This document shows, piece by piece, positions 9,862 through 19,376 of a stretch of 64,000 bases of DNA. The notes beneath the pieces were generated by a model. That model was given only the letters and a program-made list of their open reading frames with translations, searched no databases and had not been told where the DNA came from. The stretch covers positions 186,001 to 250,000 of the forward strand of contig NZ_LANS01000001.1 in NCBI RefSeq assembly GCF_000964685.1. Reading direction: 5' to 3'. Position 1 is the first letter of the stretch. Each line of letters opens with the position of its first letter. This DNA comes from Anaplasma phagocytophilum str. Webster (GTDB lineage Bacteria; Pseudomonadota; Alphaproteobacteria; Rickettsiales; Anaplasmataceae). The position numbers and the translations under genes are program-made.

Positions 9862-10722
9862 ATGGGTGAGGATTATGTAATGATGCGTTGCCACATAAAG
9901 GAACGCGTGAAAGACTTCTCTAATTTGGTAGGAAAAGAGCTTACAAAACTCATTGAAACGCAGGTCACTGGAGGGCCTGCTGCAGGCCTGGTAGACGCAA
10001 TCGGCTATTGTATACTCCCTCCAGGTAAGTGTCTGCGTGCTTTTCTTGCAAGTTCCGTTGCTCAAACCTTTGGTGTAAGCATAGAGAGAACTTTGCCCCT
10101 GTGTCTTGCAATTGAGGTGCTTCACTCTTACTCCCTTGTACATGATGACTTACCATCTATGGATAATGCGCCTACTAGGAGGGGTAAGAATAGTTGCCAT
10201 ATAGAGCATGGAGAAGCGTTAGCACTCCTCACAGGGGACGCTTTGCTGACGTTAACGTTTGAATTATTGTCTTCCATGGATGAAAGTTGCACTGTTAAAT
10301 GCGCTATAATCAGAGTTATTTCCGATGCCTGTGGGCACCGTGGTATGGTTGCAGGACAAGCACTTGATATGGGAAATTTAGAACCCTCACTGGAGGCTGT
10401 AAAGCAAATTCACAAATTGAAAACAGCTCGATTATTCTCTGCTGCATGTGAATCTGGAGCAATACTAGCTGAGGTTTCTACTGCCAACCAGCAAGCATTG
10501 GCATCCTATGGTGAGACCTTGGGGTGCGCATTTCAAGCTAAGGACGATTTATGTGATATAAATGAAGATGATAGCTGCCTGAACATTGCTCGCATATTAG
10601 GTAGGGAAAAGACGCTTGAATACATAGACTATTTGTTACATCAAAGCGAGGAGTATCTAGAAAGAATTGATGAAGATACCGCAGTGTTGAAGGAACTTGT
10701 TGCGTTTATAAGAAATTTGTGA
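9862..10722 (+). CDS. ispA: Polyprenyl synthetase, IspA-type (geranyl/farnesyl diphosphate synthase)
   Basis: About 286 residues. The enzyme condenses IPP with allylic diphosphates to give C15 (or similar) prenyl diphosphate, feeding ubiquinone side chains and undecaprenyl phosphate. The first aspartate-rich motif is HDDLPSMDNAPTRRG, here DDxxxxD as in FPP synthases. The second is FQAKDDLCDI. GKCLRAFLASSVA and HGEALALLTGDALLTLTFE are also typical. The frame is open back to a TTG at 9853. ATG 9862 is used here, but ATG 9880 has a GAGG about 9 bases upstream and may be the true start. The next gene begins 3 bp after the stop, so the pair is likely one operon. Confidence 0.9.
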   Translation: MGEDYVMMRCHIKERVKDFSNLVGKELTKLIETQVTGGPAAGLVDAIGYCILPPGKCLRAFLASSVAQTFGVSIERTLPLCLAIEVLHSYSLVHDDLPSMDNAPTRRGKNSCHIEHGEALALLTGDALLTLTFELLSSMDESCTVKCAIIRVISDACGHRGMVAGQALDMGNLEPSLEAVKQIHKLKTARLFSAACESGAILAEVSTANQQALASYGETLGCAFQAKDDLCDINEDDSCLNIARILGREKTLEYIDYLLHQSEEYLERIDEDTAVLKELVAFIRNL

Positions 10723-10725
10723 CTT

Positions 10726-11673
10726 ATGAAAAGAATTACATGCTGGGTGCTCAAGATTGCTGTAGTGGTTTCTGCACTATTTCTTGTACTGAGAGTGGTT
10801 TCCGTATTTCTCACAGAGAATGAAGCGCGCTATACTGCCGATAAGCCTTATTCCCTTAGTGTGGAGAACTCAAATAGCCTTGGGTACCGGATAGGCGTTT
10901 CATTAATACGTCCAATATTAGAAGCACGAATAGACCAGTACATCAAAGATCAAGGCCTTGAGGACTACTTCAAGAGTTTGACACTTAAGTTACCACCGAA
11001 AGTCAGCTTCTCTTTCAATGATGTGCAAGAAGGCCAAGGATCCTCAGTAGTGTGCGGTCAAATGGTCACTGCGATGGTGGTACAATCGTCAGCCTCGGAT
11101 CGGGAGAAAATTGGTACCTTATCTCAAACGGAGTTAGCGGAAAGAGTTAAGAACAGTGTATTACATCTCAACTTTCAGCTTGGAACACATGAAGTGCCTG
11201 CACTTAATCAAGGTATGATTGGCATGCGTGCTGATGGTAGTCGAGTGGTAACTCTTAACAATGATGGAGATGCTCTTAGCTACTATGTTAATTTAACATC
11301 AATAGACTCCTCAGAGCCTTCTGCAAGCGCTTTAGAGCGTTTCATGGTTTTTGATAAGGTGAGAACAGATTACGACTATAAGGAACCGATCACTGTGTCA
11401 CGATGTGGAGATAAGGTATCGGTGGTGTATAATGTTAGGGATGCCTCTGGTAACGTTCTGTATGAGAACCTAAAGGCAAAATTCACTGTGGGTGCACGAC
11501 AAGTACCTATAGCATTGGATTTAGCTGCGGTAGACCTGCAATCTGACAGTATGAGGTCTGTTATAGTTCCTCCTGATCTTTTAGCCGGATTAAGCATGGA
11601 TGCAGACTTTGACAACTCTACCATAAAAATCTTAGAGCTGTGGATGGATAGCGATCCTGAGGAAAACACATAG
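10726..11673 (+). CDS. Membrane-anchored protein with FKBP-like segments, function unknown
   Basis: 315 residues, 3 bp downstream of the prenyl synthase gene. A single N-terminal hydrophobic segment (about 7-30) should anchor it in the inner membrane with the rest in the periplasm. Two stretches resemble FKBP-type peptidyl-prolyl isomerases. The first, about 105-185, has VVCGQMVTAMVV, then LNFQLGTHEVPALNQGMIGMR. The second, about 225-300, has VYNVRDASGNVLYENL, then FTVGARQVPIALDLAAVDL and MRSVIVPPDLL. This follows the FKBP order F-lG-vP-al-gM--G--r-v-vPp. Most aromatic active-site residues appear absent, so it may be a chaperone or scaffold rather than an isomerase. The fold is inference from patterns only. 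Confidence 0.6.
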   Translation: MKRITCWVLKIAVVVSALFLVLRVVSVFLTENEARYTADKPYSLSVENSNSLGYRIGVSLIRPILEARIDQYIKDQGLEDYFKSLTLKLPPKVSFSFNDVQEGQGSSVVCGQMVTAMVVQSSASDREKIGTLSQTELAERVKNSVLHLNFQLGTHEVPALNQGMIGMRADGSRVVTLNNDGDALSYYVNLTSIDSSEPSASALERFMVFDKVRTDYDYKEPITVSRCGDKVSVVYNVRDASGNVLYENLKAKFTVGARQVPIALDLAAVDLQSDSMRSVIVPPDLLAGLSMDADFDNSTIKILELWMDSDPEENT

Positions 11674-12616
11674 ATCGATGATTCACTAGGTGAAAAGAAC
11701 TTGGGCGTATAGTATATTCTGTAGTTTGCGGTTTTAGGAGTATCTGCTTTCGCGCACCTTGAGCATTTTGTTACCAAGCTATGTTCCCTGCTCTTATGTT
11801 GGGAAACGCTCAGTACGCAATTGAGAAAAGTTACACTCTATGTACAGCGCACATTCAAAAGACTTTACCTTGGTACTTTACGTCCCAGTGTGTTATCTCA
11901 TATTTTCAGGAACAGTACCTTTCATATACATCACCACTTTACAGATATAACATATCTGCACCACATAAACCCCTACGAATGTGATATTGGAAACAAAGCC
12001 TCACTATTTCTGCTACCAGCTCCATAAAATAAAGAGCAAGACGATTACTGGGTGAGTAGCTGTTTTGGGTATCTACCGAGTAAGGTACTAGGTGCAATAA
12101 CTGCTACACAAATTTTTTCTTATATTGATGATCCGAAAGTTGCTGTTTTGGAAAATATCGAAAGTGGTGATTTTTCAGGATTAACTGCGTGGTTAAGTCC
12201 CCGTTCCCTTTTTTCAGCATTCTTTCTCGTTATAGCGTCTGAATATCAAGCACTTAGCTCATACACTTGTGCAGATCTCGCGTCTAGATCTTTAGAAGTC
12301 GATGCTCTAGCAGTTTCTCCAGTTACAGCTTTACTAGTAGTGGTCTTTCTGATTAGCACAGGTTTTTCAACCACATCTGTAGAATTTACCGCTTCTTGAA
12401 GGCACTCCTTTTGAGAATATTTTGTAGCCGTAAGCTCTACCTTCCTAGAGCTTACAGCAAGATTCGTAGTGCCCTGAGCATATTGCCCTTCTGTAATCTG
12501 CTCTCTTAGAACACCTTCACCTCCTGCAGAATCTGCATACTTTTTCTCTAGCTCACGCACAGGGGCGATGCTTCTAATCCAGCGCTGCTGTGCAGTATTC
12601 TACTCAGCTAACTGAG
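11674..12616 (+). repeat. Duplicated block, copy A (upstream flank of a transketolase fragment)
   Basis: From about 11737 to 12616 the sequence matches 54523-55308 at high identity. Shared strings include GAGTATCTGCTTTCGCGC, ACTTTACCTTGGTACTTTAC, ATTTTCAGGAACAGTA, GAGCAAGACGATTACTGGGT and the stretch before the transketolase ATG. Copy A is about 80 bp longer because it keeps the interval between two GCTGTTTTGG direct repeats (12060 and 12141). The block contains a reverse-strand frame, listed separately. Nothing else in it looks coding. Confidence 0.9.
12246..12560 (-). CDS. Small hydrophilic protein of unknown function (copy A of a pair)
   Basis: 104-codon frame (GTG start) with residues ELEKKYADSAGG near the start and a Thr/Ser/Lys-rich, probably disordered C-terminus (RKTTTSKAVT). 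It has the same length as its partner at 54937-55251 and differs at about seven residues. Of the base changes checked, three are silent in this frame while the opposite-strand frame takes an amino-acid change at at least one of them; this mildly favours coding on the minus strand. Copy A has a 1-base indel just upstream of the start that copy B lacks. It matches no family I recognise. It may be the C-terminal relic of a longer gene, and functional status is unknown. Confidence 0.35.
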   Translation of the reverse strand: MRELEKKYADSAGGEGVLREQITEGQYAQGTTNLAVSSRKVELTATKYSQKECLQEAVNSTDVVEKPVLIRKTTTSKAVTGETARASTSKDLDARSAQVYELSA

Positions 12617-13080
12617 ATGGCAAGTGCCATTAGGCTATTATCTATTGATGCAATTCAGAAGGTTTAGATGAGCATTTTAGAGATCTAGGTTTTGCTGAAG
12701 CTACTAGAAAGTCCTTTGGTAGAGCGCTGGAGTTTTTCTCGCAAAGGGTGAATAATCTTGTAGGGGGTTCTGCGGACTTAACTTCTTCTAATAATACTAA
12801 AGCTAGTTGGATGAAGCCTATTACGAAGGAAGATTTCTCTGGGTCATACATTCATTATGGTATAAGAGAGCATGCCATGGCCGCATGTATGAATGGAATG
12901 GCTCTTCATGCTGGGGTTATTCCTTATGGCGGAACCTTTTTGGTGTTTTCTGATTACTGTAGGCCTGCAATACGATTATCTGCTTTAATGGCTCTTCAGG
13001 CTATTTACGTAATGACTCATGACTCCATAGGGGTTGGCGAGGATGGACCTACTCATCAGCCTGTGGAGCACTTGGCTTAG
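12617..13080 (+). pseudogene. tkt: Rearranged transketolase fragment (copy A: N-terminal codons joined to the middle domain)
   Basis: ATG 12617 starts [14 protein letters not shown], the exact beginning expected for transketolase. After 12660 the sequence jumps, out of frame, to the region beginning [19 protein letters not shown]. It continues with [14 protein letters not shown], then [19 protein letters not shown] and [18 protein letters not shown], before a stop at 13080. So about 330 codons are deleted and the C-terminal third is missing. The GIREHAM segment contains the glutamate that contacts thiamine diphosphate, but no complete active site can form. It abuts the 3' end of thiO, which lies on the other strand with a 4-base overlap. 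A complete tkt should exist elsewhere in the genome. Confidence 0.92.
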
Positions 13081-14135
13081 TTTTTGGAAAATAAAGCTTG
13101 GTGATTTAAAGTGCCACCGTTCAATAATGACAGTACTTCTTCTACTATTGCCGGAACACAAAGATAACCATATCTGTATAAACCGTTTATTCTTATCGCT
13201 CTGTCCTCCACTAATACTCTGGGAACATTGTCACGGAAGGCCGGCCTACATGCAGACATCATGTCTAATATTCTTGCTTCAGCAAATCCTCGATGTAGTG
13301 AGTATATCGCTGAAAGCATTTCTAAGGCTGACTGCACTGATACTTCGGAATAGTCACAACTCTCTATCTCTGAAGCACCAACAATGAACATGTTCTCCTG
13401 CCGAGGAACAACATAAACACTATATCTAGGGTGCATCATGCGTACTGCACGTTTTATAGTCACTCCTGGAGCCTTAACCAATATTGCTTCTCCTCGCACA
13501 CCCCGCAAACCAGCAACTTCAGATTTTGCACCTACCCCTCGACAATCAAATACAAAATCAAACGTATGCAATCCCTGCTCAGTAACAATTTCCGCACACT
13601 GCACTTTGAGTACATTGACGTTACTATACCACGTAATACCATAATCCCTGAGTGCGCGCTCCAGGCACTTAAAGAGATTGATACTATCAATGCTACCTTC
13701 GTCTTTTATATACATTCCATAGGGGGCTGAAATGCCTTCTTCTAACTCGTATACTTTATTAGTGATGCGCAATTCACTAAACACATCGGGAAATCTATTC
13801 CTGATAATAGCACACTTCATTTCTAGATCTGATAAATCCGCAGCATGTGCAACCATGACGCTACCCGAGGTCTGTAGGCAAAATTCAGCGCCTATGTCAC
13901 TAAGAATCTGCGGCCACAGCTCCATGGATCTGTATCCTAAGTCTATTACCAAATCACCTGTATTTTCTGCTTCTGAGTATAGAGAAAGCATGCCTGCAGC
14001 AATGTAGCCACAACTTGCCTTGCCTATGGTATCATCTCGATCAAAAATAGTGACACGCCACCCATCTCTAAGTAACACAAGCGCTAAGATTCTCCCTACC
14101 AATCCCGCTCCAGCTATACCTGCAGTTTTTACCAT
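13077..14135 (-). CDS. thiO: FAD-dependent oxidoreductase, ThiO-like (glycine oxidase type)
   Basis: 352 residues of the DAO/ThiO family. ThiO oxidises glycine to iminoacetate for the thiazole moiety of thiamine. The N-terminus has the FAD-binding Rossmann motif [17 protein letters not shown], then DRDD, then [12 protein letters not shown], which fits the flavin-binding SxaagGml step. A second dinucleotide-contact element is [23 protein letters not shown] and FIVGASEIE match the substrate-domain strands of ThiO, followed by [13 protein letters not shown] and the C-terminal [13 protein letters not shown] flavin contact. Other thi genes are not adjacent. A related deaminating oxidase (DadA-type) is the alternative. 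Confidence 0.85.
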   Translation of the reverse strand: MVKTAGIAGAGLVGRILALVLLRDGWRVTIFDRDDTIGKASCGYIAAGMLSLYSEAENTGDLVIDLGYRSMELWPQILSDIGAEFCLQTSGSVMVAHAADLSDLEMKCAIIRNRFPDVFSELRITNKVYELEEGISAPYGMYIKDEGSIDSINLFKCLERALRDYGITWYSNVNVLKVQCAEIVTEQGLHTFDFVFDCRGVGAKSEVAGLRGVRGEAILVKAPGVTIKRAVRMMHPRYSVYVVPRQENMFIVGASEIESCDYSEVSVQSALEMLSAIYSLHRGFAEARILDMMSACRPAFRDNVPRVLVEDRAIRINGLYRYGYLCVPAIVEEVLSLLNGGTLNHQALFSKN

Positions 14136-15615
14136 ACAACTACTTTAAACATACCGCTGGAAATTATAACAAGAGACAGATATCACAGCACTTGCTTTCG
14201 GGCAAATACCTTAAAGGAAGGGTAGACTCTTGTAGCATGCATGCAAATCATAGAATATTTACTGTATCATACCACTAAGTTAGCAAAATATCGCATTTGT
14301 ACACTCCCTAGTGACTCGAGAAAATGGATCATACTCAAGATCGCATTTCACAATATCTTATTCACATATCGACACCAAAGAGTATTTTCTCGCGAAACCT
14401 AAGACAGAATAAGGCATTCTTCTGCTACAAAAATGCTTACTGAATTAGCACTCATTTATAATGCTCTTAGAGCCGCAAGTCATGGATATAATGCAACTGT
14501 TTTATGCCATGGAAGAAGGCATACAGTGTAACTATAAGATTTCATTAGCCACTCTAGAGTGCTGTATACCTAAGAAAATAGCGCTTCATAAACACAAGTC
14601 TTCCTATAAAATACGATGAGAGCTCTCACATGCCAAGGAGAAATGACAAGTTCTAATATGAGCCAAATTCCTAAGAAGGTCTCTAACTTCTACTCATTTT
14701 AGACATCACTACCGACATTTTCTGCTCTCTAAGTTATACAACCTAGCACAGATTATCCTCCCCGTCAGGAAGTCAGGAAGTCAGGAAGTCAGGAAGTCAG
14801 GAAGTCAGGAAGTCAGGAAGTCAGGAAGTCAGGAAGTCAGGAAGTCAGGAAGTCAGGAAGTCAGGAAGTCAGGAAGTCAGGAAGTCAGGAAGTCAGGAAG
14901 TCAGGAAGTCAGGAAGTCAGGAAGTCAGGAAGTCAGGAAGTCAGGAAGTCAGGAAGTCAGGAAGTCAGGAAGTCAGGAAGTCAGGAAGTCAGGAAGTCAG
15001 GAAGTCAGGAAGTCAGGAAGTCAGGAAGTCAGGAAGTCAGGAAGTCAGGAAGTCAGGAAGTCAGGAAGTCAGGAAGTCAGGAAGTCAGGAAGGGGGGGTC
15101 AGGAAGTCAGGAAGTCAGGAAGTCAGGAAGTCAGGAAGTCAGGAAGTTTACCATCTGGTTTCACGCTATATACAAAAATTTTCTGTATATAATCGTGAAA
15201 TTAACAGTATGCTCCTACTCCCTAACTGCTCATCAAAAGTACAGTGAAACTTCGAATCTTTCAGAAACCGCTATAAATTAATGGCGGAAGTTTTAGACCT
15301 AACAGCCAGTAATAACACGGCTTCTTTAGATACATTTACCAAAATTTACAATGCCGAAATTCACATGACAAAATCGTTGCCAGAATACAGTGAGCCCTTC
15401 TGCCTAGATTACGTGTTTCACTACAGTACCGAATGACTCCATAACATACCTACTCACAGGCATATACCCTAAAAACTCAATTTAAAAAATACGTCCCTAC
15501 AAGCAAGGTAGAACACTGCAGCAATATCCCACCAAACAATGCGAGAACTATATGGCTTATATATCCAAATAATACCGTGCTTACTCCTACATCACAGCTT
15601 GGATAACCTGAGAGA
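14136..15615. other. 1.5 kb gene-free region with an octamer tandem repeat
   Basis: No gene is supported between the divergent end of thiO and the 3' end of dnaB. The central third is the GTCAGGAA tandem array listed separately. On both sides the DNA is AT-rich with stops in all frames. Confidence 0.6.
14764..15145. repeat. Octanucleotide tandem repeat (GTCAGGAA), 41 + 6 units
   Basis: Forty-one perfect copies of the 8-bp unit GTCAGGAA span 14764-15091, followed by six extra G and then six more perfect copies (15098-15145). The units have no base substitutions. This points to recent expansion by slippage. The array is intergenic and does not cross a gene. Because 8 is not a multiple of 3, no repeated peptide would be kept in one frame. 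Confidence 0.98.
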
Positions 15616-17072
15616 CTAACTCTGATCGTACATACCATAGCGCGCCGTGTAATCGCGGAATTTACCCTTCTCCGGTTCAAAGAATAGCCTCACATTACCA
15701 ATAGGACCATTTCTCTGCTTGGAAACAAAAACGTCCGCAAGATTACTAATAGAATCCATCTTCATCTGCCACTCTGCATGCTTAGGAGTCCCTTCAGTAG
15801 GCTGCTTTCTAAGCTCATAATACTCCTCGCGATATAAAAACATCACTACGTCAGCATCCTGCTCAATACTTCCCGAATCACGAAGATCCGACAGCTGCGG
15901 CTTCTTATCATCCCGCTGTTCAACAAGCCTTGATAGCTGAGAGAGTGCCACCAAAGGAACATTCAATTCTTTAGCTATAGCTTTTAGCCCCTGAGTCACC
16001 TCAGAAACTTCCTGCACCCTATTATCACCACTCCTTTTGGTGGTTCCCTTAATAAGCTGCAAATAGTCAATAAAAATCACCCCCACATTATGCAGCTGGT
16101 GCATTCTCCTGATCCTTGTCCTAAGCCCACTAATCGATAACGCAGAAGAATCATCTATAACTAGCGGTAGATCACATATATTTTCACTAGCCCTTAAAAC
16201 TTGCTGTAAGTCTCCACTGCTTATTTTGCCGGATAAAGCTTTGTATGAGCTGATCTCTGACTCAATGGATATAAGCCTAGATGCTATATGCTCCGCAGAC
16301 ATTTCCAAAGAGAAAAAACCTACACTCTGCCCTTCTCCTTTAGCGACTTACACGCACTAAGAGCCATATTCAAAGCCAAAGCTGTTTTTCCCATAGAAGG
16401 CCGCGCAGCCAAAATAATCAAATCTGAATTTTGCAATCCATTCAGCAATAAATCCAAGTCTTTTAGACCTACCGTAATCCCCTGTAAAGCATCTTTATTA
16501 TGTCTGGCAGACTCAATCTTTTTCCTAACATCTCCTATCAGCGTCGCAAATGTGTGATAATTCCTATCAGCCTTCCCCTTATTCCCCAATAAAAAAAGCT
16601 TCTGCGCAGCATTTTCTATCTGCTGCTCCGCTGGGTTATCGGAATCATAATCGTATGCCTTACCAACAATATCGCTACCAAGAGAAATCAAACATCGCCT
16701 AAGATGCGCATCAAAAACTACTCTCGCTACACTCCTGATGTCAAAAACTACACTAGCCTTAGCCGCAATCTTTGCGAGATATTCCCCTCCTCCACACTCA
16801 AGTAGCGCCTCATCATTGTCAAAAAACATCTTGAGACTTATCTCATTTGCAGAAAGACCCCTCTTATTTATCTTCACTACTTGATCAAAAATGCGTCCAT
16901 GTAACGGATCATAAAATACTTCCGAGCTGATCATATCCTCAAGAGCATCACAGATCCTATTATCACGGAGCATAGCACCTATCAGCATCTGCTCTGCTTC
17001 TACATTGTTAGGCAAGTGAGCAATACTTTTCATCAAGCCCTTTTCTTCTGAGCTATGCACTAAATCCCCCAA
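15616..17072 (-). CDS. dnaB: Replicative DNA helicase DnaB, interrupted by a -1 frameshift
   Basis: DnaB is the hexameric 5'-to-3' helicase at the replication fork. The N-terminal frame (17072 to 16320, 250 codons) has the primase-interacting domain starting near HLPNNVEAEQMLIGAML, and the Walker A motif ARPSMGKTALALNM. It ends at a TAG (16322-16320). The second frame (16308 to 15616) carries on at once with FSLEMSAEHIASRL, then GVIFIDYLQLIKG (Walker B), ALSQLSRLVEQR and DLRDSGSIEQDADVVMFLYREEYY. Together they make a normal-length protein of about 480-490 residues. Reading GTG, then GTA GGT TTT TTC restores the expected RVVGFFSLEM, so one base is missing or a -1 shift occurs. DnaB is essential, so a sequencing error, strain mutation or recoding are all possible. 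Confidence 0.93.
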
Positions 17073-17121
17073 AAACTACGACTGCCATCCTAAATCCATA
17101 ATCAAGCACAAACCACACATC

Positions 17122-17553
17122 TCACCGCGACCTCCCCTTGTGTTTGCCCTGATACATCCCCTTCATGCTGACCAGCATCTGCCAAAACCCATTCTGTAGC
17201 TGACTAGGTTTCATACCTATAAGCTTTTGGCGCTTCTCTGACATCACAAAGCGCGTCCATCTTCCTATAGGCTCCATCAACCCTATAATCTTTACAATAT
17301 CCTGATATTCAGCATGCACTTCAGAGCTCTTATGCAAGAATTTAGCATTAACCCTCTCCTTCGCAATCTCTCTGTGTTTTTTCTCAAGATAACGCTTATG
17401 CTTCTCTTCATCAGTAAGGGATTCCTCTTCATCTTGCACGCTGAACAATCGCTCAACATAATCCCGCAAAAACTTAAAGCATAGCCCCAAAAAGCCAAGA
17501 CACAAAAAGCCCGCGATGACAATGAAAAAACCCGTCGAAACCTTAAAAATCAT
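17122..17553 (-). CDS. Small membrane-anchored protein, function unknown
   Basis: 143 residues. An N-terminal hydrophobic segment (about 4-30, VSTGFFIVIAGFLCLGFLGL) should form one transmembrane helix. A strongly charged, probably helical stretch follows (VQDEEESLTDEEKHKRYLEKKHREIAKER, positions about 40-68). The C-terminal half is basic and soluble, ending GKHKGRSR. I recognise no family. It lies 49 bp upstream of dnaB on the same strand and may be in the same transcript. The length, composition and lack of shadowing by another gene support real coding, but the role is unknown. Confidence 0.7.
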   Translation of the reverse strand: MIFKVSTGFFIVIAGFLCLGFLGLCFKFLRDYVERLFSVQDEEESLTDEEKHKRYLEKKHREIAKERVNAKFLHKSSEVHAEYQDIVKIIGLMEPIGRWTRFVMSEKRQKLIGMKPSQLQNGFWQMLVSMKGMYQGKHKGRSR

Positions 17554-17730
17554 GACTTTTCAAGACATAACAACCCCCTCTTATTCTAACACAATGCAGC
17601 TGAAATGAGAAAGATATTGGCTGCTTGCCTCTTGTACCTGTATATTCAGTGCAGTATTACATGTTACAACCGTTTGCATTGGTCATGCCTGGCCCTACCT
17701 TCGAACACTTTGCGCAGTATATTGTTTAAC

Positions 17731-18174
17731 ATGCGAGCTTCTGCCTACATGAAAATAGCGATGGAAGAAGCCAATTCATCCTCCGGAGAAATACCTGTGG
17801 GCGCGCTGGTCGTGCGCAATGGAGTTATTATAGCCAAAGCACACAATCTCACCATTCAAAACACAGACCCAACAGCCCATGCTGAAATCGTTGCTATTCG
17901 CATGGCATGCAAAGCTCTATCCACTCATATACTTGATGGTTGCGATATTTATGTAACCCTAGAACCCTGCGCGATGTGTACACAGGCTATATCTCTAGCA
18001 CGAATCAGAAGAATATACTTCGGTGCATGCAATGAAAAGCTAGGTGGCATAGAAAACGGAGCCCAAGTTCTCAAATATTGCTTGCACGTCCCTGAAGTAT
18101 ATGGCGGATTCCTGGAGCAAGAGAATGCCGAACTACTAAAAGCTTTTTTCAAAAAAATGCGCCTTAAGAAGTAG
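17731..18174 (+). CDS. tadA: tRNA-specific adenosine deaminase
   Basis: 147 residues from ATG 17731 (MRASAYMKIAMEEAN). An upstream ATG at 17605 gives 42 extra residues rich in Cys and Leu that do not resemble the family, so the shorter start is preferred. TadA converts A34 to inosine in tRNA-Arg(ACG). The zinc-dependent cytidine-deaminase fold is clear. THAEIVAI-type HAEIVAIR supplies the zinc histidine and proton-shuttle glutamate, and LEPCAMCTQAI supplies the two zinc cysteines. VPEVYGGFLEQENAELL resembles the family's tRNA-binding C-terminal helix. It is divergent from the gene at 17.1-17.6 kb. Confidence 0.93.
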   Translation: MRASAYMKIAMEEANSSSGEIPVGALVVRNGVIIAKAHNLTIQNTDPTAHAEIVAIRMACKALSTHILDGCDIYVTLEPCAMCTQAISLARIRRIYFGACNEKLGGIENGAQVLKYCLHVPEVYGGFLEQENAELLKAFFKKMRLKK

Positions 18175-18640
18175 CCACCATTACACAATGCAACCTTACC
18201 ACTCTTGCAATAGTATCCACACGGGACACAACCGAAATTGACTTAAATATATAAAGCGGCACTACAACATTGGGATGAGAAATTTCAACAGCACTTGAAC
18301 TATCTCCTTACCCTGTGTATCCAATAAGTATAAGAGCTCCAGATATCAAACTTAGTACCTAGCCACAAATCCAAGGTCACGGGATAATTATGCCTTAGCA
18401 TCCACTCTCACTTCAAAGCGCAATAACTATCATGAACTTCCTCTCTCAAATTAACCATGATGAAGATATTAAGAAACCACCCTAATCTCATCAACACGAG
18501 CAACATGTCACGTCTCTCATAGCTGAAATTATATTCTCAATAGCTGATCCTTACATAAACCAGATACCTGATAATAGTACCAGAAGTCTCAGATACTAGA
18601 TTACTGTTACGCGCCTCCAAAGCACTAGCTATATTCAAAA
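18175..18640. other. Gene-free region downstream of tadA
   Basis: About 465 bp with stops in every frame and no feature recognised. It leads into the 3' end of the p44 remnant and may be the decayed remainder of that locus, but no P44 C-terminal sequence can be read in it. Confidence 0.45.
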
Positions 18641-19376
18641 CCTGCTATCCCCAAGTTAACAAGGGGTGAAGTCATAGCAACTCGCCTCCTGTTGCTTACG
18701 AAGGTAGAAAAAACCGCCCTGATTTCTACAACCTCCCCACCTTCAATAGTTTTAGCTAATAACCCTGCTACTATGGTTTTTTCATCACTATTAAGAGCTA
18801 CTAGATCTTTAGCTACGGCTTTGGCGTTGTCGTTTTGTTTTGGTGCCGTCTTTCCACCTGTGGATGTCGGCCAGTTCTTACTACCATTATTTAAGAGCGT
18901 TTTCTCTACAAAGTCCTTCAATACTTCAGGTACTGTGCTGCCATTGCCGTGGCTACTTAAAGCCCCATAATCTCCACACAACGACGTACCATGGTTTGTG
19001 CTGTCCCTCGTGGTATGTGTTGTTTCTTCGTACTTACCATAATTACTAGCTCCGCTATGCGACTTCGTCTTACAAACCTTCTCACCAATGCCGGAATGAG
19101 AAACCCCAACCGCCTTAGCAAACTGAACGATATCTTTACCCGAGGTTTTGGCAAGAGCAGCAGCAAGGTTATCAGTCTGTCCAGTAACAACATCATAAGC
19201 TAACTCCTTAGCTAGTAGATATACTGTTTCATCCTCTCTAATAATACTCTTCCTCTATCCCTTATACCCTTGGTCTTGAAACGCTCGCTCAAGCTCAACC
19301 CCGGCACCACCAATACCGTAACCAACACTGCCTTCCATAGCTACAAGCATGTTGTCCTTAAACCCAATACAAGAAA
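18640..19376 (-). pseudogene. p44/msp2 remnant with an intact hypervariable-type cassette
   Basis: Read on the minus strand, this is part of a P44/MSP2 major surface protein gene. It begins with GFKDNMLVAMEGSVGYGIGG and VELE, has two frameshifts around ERFKTKGIRD, and is then open from ETVYLLAKELAYDVVTGQ and TDNLAAALAKTSGKDIVQF through a unique central region (KTKSHSGASNYGKYEETTH and onward). It closes with the conserved 3' flank KTIVAGLLAKTIEGGEVVEI. It breaks off after RAVFSTFVSN, so the C-terminal membrane domain and the start of the gene are missing. In A. phagocytophilum such silent copies act as donors for gene conversion into the single p44 expression site. It cannot make a surface protein itself. 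Confidence 0.93.

Noticed and set aside
12052-12399. Plus-strand frames in the duplicated blocks (also 54830-55090)
   Set aside because: They are antisense to the better-supported minus-strand frame; the copies differ in their 5' part through the 80-bp deletion.
14764-15145. CRISPR-like array
   Set aside because: Units are 8 bp with no spacers and there are no cas genes, so it is a microsatellite.
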